DNA of 64,000 nt from Bacteroides caecigallinarum (GCF_021531075.1 NZ_JADYTJ010000008.1:29143-93142), one strand, 5' to 3'. Counted from the first letter of the stretch, positions 28,228-36,684 are shown. The notes: generated by a model from the sequence alone, not told the origin. A program made the numbers and translations.

Positions 28228-28292
28228 GTGCCGACTATAGTCAGCACCACTGCTCACTATCGTCGGCAGCTCTGCCCACTATCGTCGGCAGC
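28228..28292. repeat. 22-bp-period repeat array, three units
   Basis: CACTATCGTCGGCAGC occurs exactly at 28255-28270 and 28277-28292, and a degenerate copy (12 of 16) begins at 28233: steps of exactly 22 bp. The first unit sits in a 20-bp palindrome with one mismatch, GTGCCGACTATAGTCAGCAC (28228-28247). Confidence 0.8.
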
Positions 28293-28308
28293 AGAATAGA
28301 TATTGATA

Positions 28309-28374
28309 TTTAAACAGCATTTAGCTACCTTTTAAACAGTGTTTAAACACTATTTAAATGCCATTTAAAAATAA
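28309..28374. repeat. 11-bp-period TTTAAA array, six units
   Basis: Units begin at 28309 (TTTAAACAGCA), 28320 (TTTAGCTACCT), 28331 (TTTAAACAGTG), 28342 (TTTAAACACTA), 28353 (TTTAAATGCCA) and 28364 (TTTAAAAATAA), each 11 bp after the last. The array ends 7 bp before the preferred ATG of the LysR gene. Such phasing puts the TTTAAA on one helix face. Confidence 0.8.
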
Positions 28375-28381
28375 AACAGTC

Positions 28382-29287
28382 ATGTCCGATTTCCGTCTTA
28401 AAGTATTTTACAGTGTTGCAAAGAATCTAAGTTTCACAAAGGCCTCGCAGGAACTGTTTGTCAGTCAGCCGGCAGTGACAAAACATGTGCATGAATTGGA
28501 AAGCATGTATCATGTACGTCTGTTTGACCGTATGAACAACAAGATTTCCCTTACAGAAGCCGGAAAGGTGATGATGGAGCATTGTGAACGCATTCTTACA
28601 GAATATCGCAAGATGGAATACGATATGCATCTGCTCAATAACGAATATGCCGGCGAACTGCGTCTGGGAGCAAGCACTACCATAGCACAGTACATTCTTC
28701 CACCGATACTTGCAAAGTTTACGGATAAATATCCCCAGATTAAAGTATCACTTATTGATACAAATTCCCGTAATGTGGAGAATGCCGTGTCGGAACATAC
28801 TATAGACATGGGTATGGTGGAAGGAGTGTTCCGTACTCCAAACCTTAAATACGAGGCATTTCTTTGCGATGAACTGGTGCCGGTGGTACGCTCGTCTGCT
28901 CTTCCCGCCGATGTAGAGGAAATAACCCTTGAAGAATTCTGCAAGATTCCACTTGTCCTGAGAGAAAGAGGATCGGGTACACTGGATGCTATAGAAACAG
29001 TTCTGGCAGAGGAAGGATTGAAACTTTCATCGCTTAATGTAAGAATGCATTTGGGCAGTACGGAAAGTATCAAGTCTTTTCTGGCATGTAGCGACTGTAT
29101 GGGGATTATCTCCATTGCCGCTTTGGTGAAGGAATTGGGCGAAGGACAGTTCAGGGTGATAGATGTGTCCGGGCTTCAGTTTACACGCCATTTCTGTTTT
29201 GTGTCCGCTCAAGGGCAGGAGATAGAGGCTGCACAATTGTTCATGCGTTTCGTGCGTAGCAGTTTGGAAAGAACTAAAGATAAATGA
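28382..29287 (+). CDS. LysR-family transcriptional regulator
   Basis: Regulator of about 301 residues. The N-terminal winged helix is typical (FYSVAKNLSFTKASQELFVSQPAVTKHVHELE), followed by a periplasmic-binding-like effector domain with LRLGASTTIAQYILPP and a C-terminal half resembling CysB/CbbR/YeiE types. The start at 28382 (MSDFRLKVF) is preferred over an ATG at 28358, which lies inside the 11-bp repeat array. Target and effector are unknown. The next gene (mazG) is on the same strand after a repeat element. Confidence 0.9.
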   Translation: MSDFRLKVFYSVAKNLSFTKASQELFVSQPAVTKHVHELESMYHVRLFDRMNNKISLTEAGKVMMEHCERILTEYRKMEYDMHLLNNEYAGELRLGASTTIAQYILPPILAKFTDKYPQIKVSLIDTNSRNVENAVSEHTIDMGMVEGVFRTPNLKYEAFLCDELVPVVRSSALPADVEEITLEEFCKIPLVLRERGSGTLDAIETVLAEEGLKLSSLNVRMHLGSTESIKSFLACSDCMGIISIAALVKELGEGQFRVIDVSGLQFTRHFCFVSAQGQEIEAAQLFMRFVRSSLERTKDK

Positions 29288-29290
29288 GAT

Positions 29291-29364
29291 ACAAGGCTTC
29301 AGTTACAAGTTGACAAGGTTTATATCCTTATGTAGAGTCTCGTCAACTTGTCAACTCGTCAACT
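29291..29364. repeat. Inverted octamer-repeat element, copy 1
   Basis: Left part carries ACAAGGCTTCAGTTACAAG then TTGACAAGG. Right part is CTCGTCAACTTGTCAACTCGTCAACT, three GTCAACT octamer units. The left arm is largely complementary to the right. A second copy lies at 30537-30631. Confidence 0.75.
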
Positions 29365-29379
29365 AATAAACATATAATA

Positions 29380-30165
29380 ATGAGTACAAGAGAAGAACAA
29401 ATGCAATCATTTGGCCGTCTGCTTGATGTGCTGGACGAATTGCGTGAAAAATGTCCGTGGGACAGAAAGCAGACAAACGAAAGTCTTCGTCCCAACACTA
29501 TAGAGGAAGTTTACGAACTTTGTGATGCTTTGATACAGAATGATAAGAAGAACATCTGCAAAGAACTGGGCGATGTACTTCTTCACGTAGTATTCTATGC
29601 CAAGATTGGTAGTGAGACTGGCGATTTCGATATAAAGGATGTGTGCGATAAATTATGCGACAAACTCATTTTCCGCCATCCGCACGTATTTGGCGAAGTA
29701 AAAGCCGATACAGCTGAGAAGGTATCTGAAAACTGGGAGCAGATAAAGCTGAAGGAAAAAGACGGCAACAAATCTGTTTTGAGCGGAGTACCTGCCGCAC
29801 TTCCTTCACTGATAAAGGCATACCGTATCCAGGACAAAGCGCGTAACGTAGGTTTCGACTGGGAAGACAGGGAAGATGTATGGAAAAAAGTGAAGGAAGA
29901 AATCACCGAGTTTGAGTCAGAGGTCGGCAATATGGATAAGGAAAAGGCAGAAGCCGAGTTTGGCGATGTGATGTTCAGCCTTATCAATGCGGCAAGACTG
30001 TATAAGATTAATCCGGATAATGCACTGGAACACACAAACCAGAAATTTATCCGCCGTTTCAACTATCTGGAGGAGCACACCATTAAGGCAGGAAAAAACC
30101 TGAACGATATGACTCTCAGCGAGATGGATGAACTGTGGAATGAGGCAAAATCCAAAGGATTATAG
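29380..30165 (+). CDS. mazG: Nucleoside triphosphate pyrophosphohydrolase MazG
   Basis: Tandem MazG-domain enzyme of 261 residues that hydrolyses NTPs to NMP and pyrophosphate. The first domain has LREKCPWDRKQTNESLRPNTIEE and the EExxE/ExxD metal helices (EEVYELCDAL, KELGDVLLHVVF). The second has EEITEFESEV and AEFGDVMFSLINAAR. Two-domain length is normal for the housekeeping form. It ends with TAG. Confidence 0.96.
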   Translation: MSTREEQMQSFGRLLDVLDELREKCPWDRKQTNESLRPNTIEEVYELCDALIQNDKKNICKELGDVLLHVVFYAKIGSETGDFDIKDVCDKLCDKLIFRHPHVFGEVKADTAEKVSENWEQIKLKEKDGNKSVLSGVPAALPSLIKAYRIQDKARNVGFDWEDREDVWKKVKEEITEFESEVGNMDKEKAEAEFGDVMFSLINAARLYKINPDNALEHTNQKFIRRFNYLEEHTIKAGKNLNDMTLSEMDELWNEAKSKGL

Positions 30166-30215
30166 ATTTTTGCGATATTTTGATGTATAACTCTTTCATT
30201 TTGAAATCAATTAAC

Positions 30216-30223
30216 TATCTTTG
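30216..30223 (+). promoter_or_regulatory. -7 promoter element of the ACT-domain gene
   Basis: TATCTTTG, an exact consensus match, 32 bp before the ATG at 30256. No correctly spaced -33 box is evident. Confidence 0.5.
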
Positions 30224-30255
30224 TCGGCAAATTAGTAATTAAAATTCAATTAAAG

Positions 30256-30528
30256 ATGAATAAATCAATTATCACCGTAGTGGGAAAAGATACTATAGGT
30301 ATCATAGCAAAAGTATGTACATATCTGGCAGATAACAAAGTAAACATACTTGATATATCGCAGACTATCGTTCAGGAATATTTCAACATGATGATGATTG
30401 TCGATATGTCAGCCATTGATAAACCTTTTGAACAGATAGCTACAGAAATGTCAAGTCTGGGAGAAACAATGGGTGTTCAGGTAAAATGTCAGAGAGAAGA
30501 AATCTTCGACAAGATGCACCGTATCTAA
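30256..30528 (+). CDS. ACT-domain protein (UPF0237 type)
   Basis: Single ACT domain of 90 residues (SIITVVGKDTIGIIAKVCTYLADN at the start, then the NILDISQTIV strand). Such proteins bind small ligands, often amino acids. It precedes a DUF711/PFL-family gene, a pairing seen in many bacteria, which suggests a joint unknown function. The two are separated by a 133-bp gap holding a repeat element. Confidence 0.9.
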   Translation: MNKSIITVVGKDTIGIIAKVCTYLADNKVNILDISQTIVQEYFNMMMIVDMSAIDKPFEQIATEMSSLGETMGVQVKCQREEIFDKMHRI

Positions 30529-30536
30529 GAAAAGGA

Positions 30537-30631
30537 GACAAGGTTTCAGTTACAAGGTGACAAGGATTGCCATCCGAATGGAATTAACATCTGGCGAAGC
30601 TAAAAACTCGTCAACTCGTCAACTCGTTACC
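30537..30631. repeat. Inverted octamer-repeat element, copy 2
   Basis: Left part ACAAGGTTTCAGTTACAAGG then TGACAAGG. Right part carries three near-perfect ACTCGTCA octamers (30606-30629). It shares most of its left arm and the octamers with 29291-29364, but the central loop differs. Confidence 0.75.
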
Positions 30632-30661
30632 TAACTTATAAATTCAAAAACTCAAAAACTC

Positions 30662-32026
30662 ATGATAAATATATCCGAGGTTATTGAAACCAACAAAATG
30701 ATAGAAAAGGAAAATCTTGATGTCCGCACCATCACTATGGGTATCAATCTTCTGGATTGTGCCGACGGAAATCTGGATGTCCTTTGTCAGAATATATATA
30801 ATAAGATAACACGTCTTGCAGGAAAGCTGGTAAGTACAGGCGAGGAAATATCAAAGGAATTTGGTATTCCTATCGTGAATAAGCGAATTTCCATAACACC
30901 GATAGCACTTGTAGGCGGTTCGGCTTGCAAGACTTCCGACGATTATGTAAAAATTGCCCAGACACTGGATCGCGTGGCAGCCGAGTTGGGAGTAAACTTT
31001 ATAGGAGGTTACTCTGCTATCGTTTCTAAAGGTATGAGTCATAGCGACGAACTGTTCATACGTTCCATCCCCAAGGCATTGGCATGTACAGAGAGAATAT
31101 GCAGCTCTGTCAATGTAGGTTCTACAAAGACAGGTCTCAATATGGATGCTGTACGTCTTATGGGAGATATAATCAAGGAAACTGCAGAGTTGACAAAAGA
31201 CCGCGACTCACTTGGTTGCGCCAAGTTGGTAGTTCTATGTAATGCTCCTGACGACAATCCGTTCATGGCAGGTGCATTCCACGGAGTATCGGAAGACGAT
31301 GCCGTTATAAACGTAGGAGTAAGTGGTCCGGGAGTAGTGAAATATGCACTCGAACAAATCAGAGGAGCAAGCTTTGAAGTTCTTTGCGAGACAATCAAAC
31401 GTACAGCATTCAAGATAACACGTGTAGGACAGCTCGTGGCACAAGAGGCATCTCATCGTCTGGGTATTCCTTTCGGTATAATCGACCTTTCACTGGCACC
31501 TACACCTGCAGTAGGCGATAGTGTAGCCGAAATACTTCAGGAAATTGGTCTTGAATATCCGGGTGCACCGGGTACTACGGCAGCTCTTGCTTTGCTTAAC
31601 GACCAGGTTAAGAAAGGTGGCGTTATGGCATCATCATACGTAGGTGGTCTTAGCGGAGCATTTATTCCTGTAAGCGAGGATCAGGGAATGATAGATGCAG
31701 TAGTGGCAGGAGCCCTTACGATAGAAAAACTTGAAGCCATGACCTGTGTCTGTTCAGTAGGACTTGACATGATAGCTATTCCTGGTGATACACCTGCTAC
31801 GTCTATCGCAGGTATGATAGCCGATGAGGCTGCCATAGGAATGATAAACCAGAAGACAACAGCAGTACGTGTAATCCCTGTAGTGGGAAAGACAGTGGGC
31901 GAAACTGTAGAGTTCGGAGGTCTTTTGGGATATGCGCCTGTTATGCCTATCAACCGTTTCAGCTGCGATGCTTTCGTAAACAGAGGAGGACGTATTCCTG
32001 CTCCTATACATAGTTTCAAAAACTGA
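30662..32026 (+). CDS. PFL-family protein (UPF0210/DUF711)
   Basis: Protein of 454 residues, full length for the DUF711 family, which resembles the pyruvate formate-lyase fold but lacks known radical chemistry. Recognisable segments are [36 protein letters not shown] and [22 protein letters not shown] at the C-terminus. Cytoplasmic. The conserved ACT-domain partner lies just upstream. The biochemical role is not established. Confidence 0.92.
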   Translation: MINISEVIETNKMIEKENLDVRTITMGINLLDCADGNLDVLCQNIYNKITRLAGKLVSTGEEISKEFGIPIVNKRISITPIALVGGSACKTSDDYVKIAQTLDRVAAELGVNFIGGYSAIVSKGMSHSDELFIRSIPKALACTERICSSVNVGSTKTGLNMDAVRLMGDIIKETAELTKDRDSLGCAKLVVLCNAPDDNPFMAGAFHGVSEDDAVINVGVSGPGVVKYALEQIRGASFEVLCETIKRTAFKITRVGQLVAQEASHRLGIPFGIIDLSLAPTPAVGDSVAEILQEIGLEYPGAPGTTAALALLNDQVKKGGVMASSYVGGLSGAFIPVSEDQGMIDAVVAGALTIEKLEAMTCVCSVGLDMIAIPGDTPATSIAGMIADEAAIGMINQKTTAVRVIPVVGKTVGETVEFGGLLGYAPVMPINRFSCDAFVNRGGRIPAPIHSFKN

Positions 32027-32065
32027 TAATAGGCTTTAATTTCAATAATTTATAGATTGTAAGAA

Positions 32066-32131
32066 AAACGTCTTGTCATTTTACTTGAAACGTCTTGTCG
32101 TTTTAGTTAAAATGACGGGGCGTTTTTTTAT
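32066..32131. repeat. 22-bp-period array doubling as terminator, three units
   Basis: Units at 32066 and 32088 agree at 19 of 22 positions, both starting AAACGTCTTGTC. A third at 32110 is degenerate (13 of 22) and ends in seven T residues. Units 2 and 3 can pair (AACG/CGTT, GTC/GAC, TTTT/AAAA with wobble), which would give an intrinsic terminator for the DUF711 gene. Confidence 0.75.
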
Positions 32132-32245
32132 ATTATTACACTGAACCGGATAAATAATAGCATAAGGTAGGTGCGATATTTTATTTGAGATATGCTTAAT
32201 AGAGGAATGTATAAATATATAACTATGAATGTCGTATCTTTTGTG

Positions 32246-32253
32246 TAAATTTG
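32246..32253 (+). promoter_or_regulatory. -7 promoter element of uvrD
   Basis: TAAATTTG, an exact -7 match, 44 bp before the uvrD ATG. Confidence 0.5.
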
Positions 32254-32297
32254 CAGCTGAAATATTCTATTGATTTATCTATACATTTATATAAAAG

Positions 32298-34691
32298 ATG
32301 ACTGATTATTTGGATGAACTCAACGAAAGCCAGCGTGCTGCCGTGCTTTATAATGAGGGACCTTCGCTGGTGATAGCCGGAGCAGGTTCAGGAAAAACGA
32401 GGGTGCTTACTTATAAGATAAGATATCTGATACAAGAAAAGATCTGTGATGCTCGTAATATTTTAGCATTGACTTTTACGAATAAAGCTGCAAAAGAGAT
32501 TGTAGATAGGGTTAATGCTGAAATAGGATTACCTTGGTCGGATTATATTTGGATGGGGACTTTCCATTCTGTTTTTTTGCGTATATTAAGATATGAAGCA
32601 AAATATATAGGTTTTCAACATAATTTTACTATATATGATTCTGCTGACTCTAAAAGCTTTATAAAATCATTACTAAAAGAATTAAGATTGGATGAAAAGG
32701 TTTATAAACCAGGTTTGGTATTATCACGTATAAGTAATGCTAAAAATCATTTGGTTTTGCCTGATGCATATGCAGTAAATTCAGAATTATATAAAAATGA
32801 TAATGATGCAAAAATTCCATACTTACGAGATATATACAGGATGTATTTTGAAAGATGTAAACAGGGAAATGTCATGGATTTTGATGATATACTTGTTTAT
32901 ATTTATATTCTTTTAAAGAATCATCCAGAAATATGTGATAGATATGCGAATAATTTTAAATATATTCTTGTTGATGAATTCCAGGATACTAATACAGTTC
33001 AATCTAAAATATTATCGTTATTGGTAAAAGAACCGTATAGAATTTGTGTTGTTGGTGATGATGCCCAAAGTATTTATTCTTTTCGTGGGGCTACAATTAA
33101 TAATATTTTAAATTTTACCAAAGATTATCCCAATGCCCGTCTGTTCAAACTGGAACAGAACTACCGTTCCACACAGTTGATTGTAAAGGCAGCAAACAGC
33201 CTTATAGAAAAAAACCGCGAACAGATAAAGAAGGAGGTATTCTCGGAAAACTCAGTAGGGGAGCCTATAACAGTGACAAGTGCATATAGCGATGTGGAGG
33301 AAGGTGAGATTGTGGCGAACAAGATTACTTCCATGCACGTAAAGAACGGACAGCCGTATAGTGACTTTGCCATTCTGTACAGAACCAATGCTCAGAGTAG
33401 AATATTCGAAGAGGCTCTTCGTAAGCGAGCTGTGGCATACAGGATATATGGAGGTCTGTCGTTCTATCAGCGAAAGGAGATAAAGGACGTTATAGCATAT
33501 TTCCGTCTGGCGGTAAATCCTCATGACGGTGAGGCTTTGAAAAGGGTAATAAACTATCCTGCCAGAGGGATAGGCGATACTACACTGAATAAGATTATAG
33601 CAACGGCAGCACAGGAGGGAGTAAGCCTATGGACGGTCATTTCTTCGCCTCTTGATTATGGACTGAATATAAATAAAGGAACTCATGCCAAATTGCAGGG
33701 ATTCAAGGATATAATTGCCGGATTTGTAAGCAAGGTAGAAAATACTAACGCTTACGATTTGGGTAAGGAGATTGTAGGAGCATCCGGTATTATGGCGGAT
33801 ATCATGCAGGATACTTCGCCCGAAGGCTTGAGCAGGCGTGAGAATATCGACGAACTGGTGAACGGTATGTACGACTTTTGCGATATACGCCGTCAGGAGG
33901 GAAATGAAAGAATGTTCCTGACTGATTATCTTTCTGAGGTTTCGTTGCTTACAGACCAGGATGGAGAAAAAGATGACAGTGTGCCCAAGGTCACTCTGAT
34001 GACTATTCATTCTGCCAAGGGACTTGAGTTCAGAAATGTGTTTATCGTGGGTATGGAGGAAAATCTGTTCCCGGGACCTATGTCTTCCGATTCGCCAAGG
34101 GCTCTGGAGGAGGAAAGGAGGCTGTTTTATGTGGCTATAACCCGTGCCGAGGAGAATTGTTTCATTTCTTATGCCAAAAACAGATATAAATACGGGAAGC
34201 CTGAATTCTGTAATCCCAGTCGTTTCCTGAAAGATATTAATCCGGCATTCATGAAGATGCCTGCCGATAGTGGATTTGCGGCAGTTCGAAGCAACGAAGG
34301 ATATGCCAAACGCAATTATGAAAGAAACTACGAAAGCGGTTATAGAAGGAACTATGAGAGGACTGATTCGTACAGGAGCAACGGACCTTCTATGTTCGAT
34401 GGTGGAGAAATACCTCAGGAACCGATCAGATTTGTTAAACCTGTGCCGCCAAGGAATCTGAAAAGAATTATTCCTACTGCATCTACTTCGGCCATGCAGG
34501 GTATATCGTCCGGCAAAGCCGATACACACGGAGTAGAAGTTGGCCGACTTATAGAGCACGAGCGTTTTGGTAGGGGAGAGGTAGTACGCCTGGAAGGTAG
34601 TGGTGATAATTGCAAGGCCACTGTAAGGTTTGAAAATGCTGGAGACAAGCAGCTGTTATTGAAATTTGCACGTTTTAAAATTATTGGATAA
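32298..34691 (+). CDS. uvrD: ATP-dependent DNA helicase UvrD/PcrA
   Basis: Superfamily 1A helicase of 797 residues for repair and replication conflict. The Q motif LNESQRAAV, Walker A AGAGSGKT, LTFTNKAAKEI, Walker B ILVDEFQDTN, GDDAQSIYSFRGA and the C-terminal VTLMTIHSAKGLEF / VAITRAEE motifs are all present. An unusual Tyr/Arg/Asn-rich linker lies near residues 665-695, before a C-terminal PcrA-type domain. The stretch 32581-33120 is about 26% G+C by hand count, against 45-52% on either side, with no break in the frame. Confidence 0.96.
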   Translation: MTDYLDELNESQRAAVLYNEGPSLVIAGAGSGKTRVLTYKIRYLIQEKICDARNILALTFTNKAAKEIVDRVNAEIGLPWSDYIWMGTFHSVFLRILRYEAKYIGFQHNFTIYDSADSKSFIKSLLKELRLDEKVYKPGLVLSRISNAKNHLVLPDAYAVNSELYKNDNDAKIPYLRDIYRMYFERCKQGNVMDFDDILVYIYILLKNHPEICDRYANNFKYILVDEFQDTNTVQSKILSLLVKEPYRICVVGDDAQSIYSFRGATINNILNFTKDYPNARLFKLEQNYRSTQLIVKAANSLIEKNREQIKKEVFSENSVGEPITVTSAYSDVEEGEIVANKITSMHVKNGQPYSDFAILYRTNAQSRIFEEALRKRAVAYRIYGGLSFYQRKEIKDVIAYFRLAVNPHDGEALKRVINYPARGIGDTTLNKIIATAAQEGVSLWTVISSPLDYGLNINKGTHAKLQGFKDIIAGFVSKVENTNAYDLGKEIVGASGIMADIMQDTSPEGLSRRENIDELVNGMYDFCDIRRQEGNERMFLTDYLSEVSLLTDQDGEKDDSVPKVTLMTIHSAKGLEFRNVFIVGMEENLFPGPMSSDSPRALEEERRLFYVAITRAEENCFISYAKNRYKYGKPEFCNPSRFLKDINPAFMKMPADSGFAAVRSNEGYAKRNYERNYESGYRRNYERTDSYRSNGPSMFDGGEIPQEPIRFVKPVPPRNLKRIIPTASTSAMQGISSGKADTHGVEVGRLIEHERFGRGEVVRLEGSGDNCKATVRFENAGDKQLLLKFARFKIIG

Positions 34692-34699
34692 TTAGAATT

Positions 34700-35860
34700 A
34701 TGGATTTGACTAAAGTGCCTTCTCCATGCTATGTCATGGAAGAGGAATTGCTCAGAAAGAACCTGAGTCTGATAAAGAATGTAGCCGAATCGGCAGGAGT
34801 GGAAATCATTTTGGCTTTCAAGGCTTTTGCCATGTGGAAATCGTTTCCTATTTTCAGAGAGTATATCAATTATACTACTGCAAGTTCAGAATATGAGGCT
34901 CGCTTGGCTTATGAGGAATTCGGAAGTCGCGCGCATACTTATTCGCCGGCGTATACAGAAGAAAATTTTCCTGCTTTTCTGAAGTATAGCAGCCATATCA
35001 CGTTCAATTCTCTTTCGCAGTTCAATCGTTTTTATCCTATGGCGAAAGAATCTGGCGAGAATGTGTCGTTGGGAATACGTGTAAATCCGGAATATTCAGA
35101 AGTGGAAGTGGAACTTTATAACCCATGTGCGCCGGGAACACGTTTTGGTGTGACTGCCGATTTATTGCCTGATGAACTCCCTGAAGGTATAGAAGGATTC
35201 CACTGCCACTGTCATTGCGAATCAAGTTCGTATGAACTGGAAAGAACTCTTGAGCATATAGAGAAGAAATTCTCAAAATGGTTCCCTCAGTTGAAATGGT
35301 TGAATCTTGGTGGAGGTCACCTGATGACAAGAAAGGATTACGATGTTAATCATCTGATTGGTCTGCTGAAGGGGCTGAGACAGCGTTATCCTAATTTGCA
35401 GATTATCCTTGAGCCGGGTTCTGCCTTTACATGGCAGACTGGTCCGCTGGTTGCTTCTGTAGTAGATGTGGTGGAGAGTAAAGGAATACGTACGGCAATA
35501 CTTGATGTAAGTTTCACTTGTCATATGCCTGACTGTCTGGAAATGCCGTATCAGCCTGCAGTACGTGGGGCAGAATCGCTTCCTATAGATGCCGTGAAAA
35601 CAGCCGCTCCGGATGAGCATATCTACAGGCTGGGAGGTAACAGCTGTCTGAGTGGTGACTATATGGGAAGTTGGAAGTTCGATCATGAACTGTCGGTGGG
35701 TGAAAGAATAGTGTTTGAGGATATGATTCACTATACTATGGTGAAGACAAATATGTTCAATGGTATTCATCATCCTTCGATTGCAATACTTCATACTGAT
35801 GGAGAATTGGAGGTCTACAAGACATTCAGATACGAAGATTACAGAGACAGAATGTGCTGA
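34700..35860 (+). CDS. nspC: Carboxynorspermidine decarboxylase
   Basis: PLP-dependent fold-III decarboxylase of 386 residues that makes spermidine or norspermidine from the carboxy form. The PLP lysine is in LAFKAFAMWKSF, the glycine loop is LNLGGGHL, and the substrate-side HCHCHCESSSYELE and C-terminal LGGNSCLSGDYMG segments are typical. It begins 9 bp after uvrD and ends at a terminator. The usual partner (carboxynorspermidine dehydrogenase) is not in the window. Confidence 0.94.
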   Translation: MDLTKVPSPCYVMEEELLRKNLSLIKNVAESAGVEIILAFKAFAMWKSFPIFREYINYTTASSEYEARLAYEEFGSRAHTYSPAYTEENFPAFLKYSSHITFNSLSQFNRFYPMAKESGENVSLGIRVNPEYSEVEVELYNPCAPGTRFGVTADLLPDELPEGIEGFHCHCHCESSSYELERTLEHIEKKFSKWFPQLKWLNLGGGHLMTRKDYDVNHLIGLLKGLRQRYPNLQIILEPGSAFTWQTGPLVASVVDVVESKGIRTAILDVSFTCHMPDCLEMPYQPAVRGAESLPIDAVKTAAPDEHIYRLGGNSCLSGDYMGSWKFDHELSVGERIVFEDMIHYTMVKTNMFNGIHHPSIAILHTDGELEVYKTFRYEDYRDRMC

Positions 35861-35865
35861 TATAA

Positions 35866-35912
35866 ATGGTTTGCAACGAAGCTAAAATTTTTGTTGCAAA
35901 CCATGTTTTTTT
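35866..35912 (+). terminator. Intrinsic terminator after nspC
   Basis: Stem ATGGTTTGCAAC (35866-35877) / GTTGCAAACCAT (35893-35904) followed by a T run to 35912. Confidence 0.88.
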
Positions 35913-35978
35913 ACATATATTGATAATCAGATACTTGCAACTATTTGAGAAAAAACTTGTAAAAAAGTGCTCAAATGT

Positions 35979-36009
35979 TTTGGTAGTTTCGGAAAAAGCT
36001 ATACCTTTG
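35979..36009 (+). promoter_or_regulatory. Complete Bacteroidetes promoter of the tRNA cluster
   Basis: TTTG (35979-35982) and TACCTTTG (36002-36009) with a 19-bp spacer, about 41 bp before the first tRNA gene. Confidence 0.75.
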
Positions 36010-36050
36010 CACTCGCAATCGGGAAAACAACTAACGATTGAATAAACAAT

Positions 36051-36123
36051 GCGGAAATAGCTCAGTTGGTAGAGCATAACCTTGCCAAGGTTAGGGTCGC
36101 GAGTTCGAGTCTCGTTTTCCGCT
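36051..36123 (+). tRNA. tRNA-Gly (GCC), copy 1
   Basis: Seventy-three bases without encoded CCA. Acceptor GCGGAAA/TTTCCGC, D arm GCTC/GAGC, anticodon stem TAACC/GGTTA with loop TTGCCAA (anticodon GCC), T arm GCGAG-TTCGAGT-CTCGT. Identical to the copies at 36157 and 36450. Confidence 0.97.
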
Positions 36124-36156
36124 CACAGAAAGAAAAATTGACATTTTGAACAAGAT

Positions 36157-36229
36157 GCGGAAATAGCTCAGTTGGTAGAGCATAACCTTGCCAAGGTTAG
36201 GGTCGCGAGTTCGAGTCTCGTTTTCCGCT
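36157..36229 (+). tRNA. tRNA-Gly (GCC), copy 2
   Basis: Exact duplicate of the gene at 36051-36123, 33 bp downstream of it. Confidence 0.97.
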
Positions 36230-36259
36230 CAAGAAGAAATCTGTTTAGATTTTGCACTT

Positions 36260-36340
36260 GCCCAGGTGGCGGAATGGTAGACGCGCACGTTTCAGGTGCG
36301 TGTGTCGAGAGGCATGCAGGTTCGAGTCCTGTTCTGGGCA
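36260..36340 (+). tRNA. tRNA-Leu (CAG)
   Basis: Class II tRNA with a long variable arm. Acceptor GCCCAGG pairs with TCTGGGC. The anticodon loop is TTCAGGT (anticodon CAG) on stem CACGT/GCGTG. The T loop is TTCGAGT. No encoded CCA. Confidence 0.93.
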
Positions 36341-36358
36341 CAAATCTTATACAGTTAT

Positions 36359-36442
36359 GGAGGAATGGCGGAATTGGTAGACGCGCTACTTTGAGGGGGT
36401 AGTGACAGTTATGTCGTGTGAGTTCGAGTCTCATTTCCTTCA
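36359..36442 (+). tRNA. tRNA-Leu (GAG)
   Basis: Class II tRNA. Acceptor GGAGGAA/TTCCTTC, anticodon loop TTGAGGG (anticodon GAG) on stem CTACT/GGTAG, long variable arm, T loop TTCGAGT. No encoded CCA. Confidence 0.94.
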
Positions 36443-36449
36443 CAGAATT

Positions 36450-36522
36450 GCGGAAATAGCTCAGTTGGTAGAGCATAACCTTGCCAAGGTTAGGGTCGCG
36501 AGTTCGAGTCTCGTTTTCCGCT
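36450..36522 (+). tRNA. tRNA-Gly (GCC), copy 3
   Basis: Third identical copy, 7 bp after the Leu gene and last in the cluster before the terminator. Confidence 0.97.
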
Positions 36523-36527
36523 CACAG

Positions 36528-36561
36528 AGAGAAATCGGTTATATGCCGATTTCTCTTTTTT
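36528..36561 (+). terminator. Intrinsic terminator of the tRNA cluster
   Basis: Stem AGAGAAATCGG (36528-36538) / CCGATTTCTCT (36546-36556) followed by T residues. Confidence 0.88.
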
Positions 36562-36648
36562 GTTTTTATAAAATTTGTATCATCAGGATATTGTCATTTT
36601 TCGATAAAAAATAATCTGACTCTTGTTTATTTTGCGTTCTACTTTCAT

Positions 36649-36656
36649 TATATTTG
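36649..36656 (+). promoter_or_regulatory. -7 promoter element of the 67-aa gene and ribE
   Basis: TATATTTG, an exact -7 match, 28 bp before the ATG at 36685. Confidence 0.5.
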
Positions 36657-36684
36657 CCGCGCAAAAGATTAAATATTGACTTAC

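Noticed and set aside
36051..36522. Regular near-identical repeats resembling a CRISPR-like array
   Set aside because: They are three identical tRNA-Gly genes plus two tRNA-Leu genes with full cloverleaf pairing.
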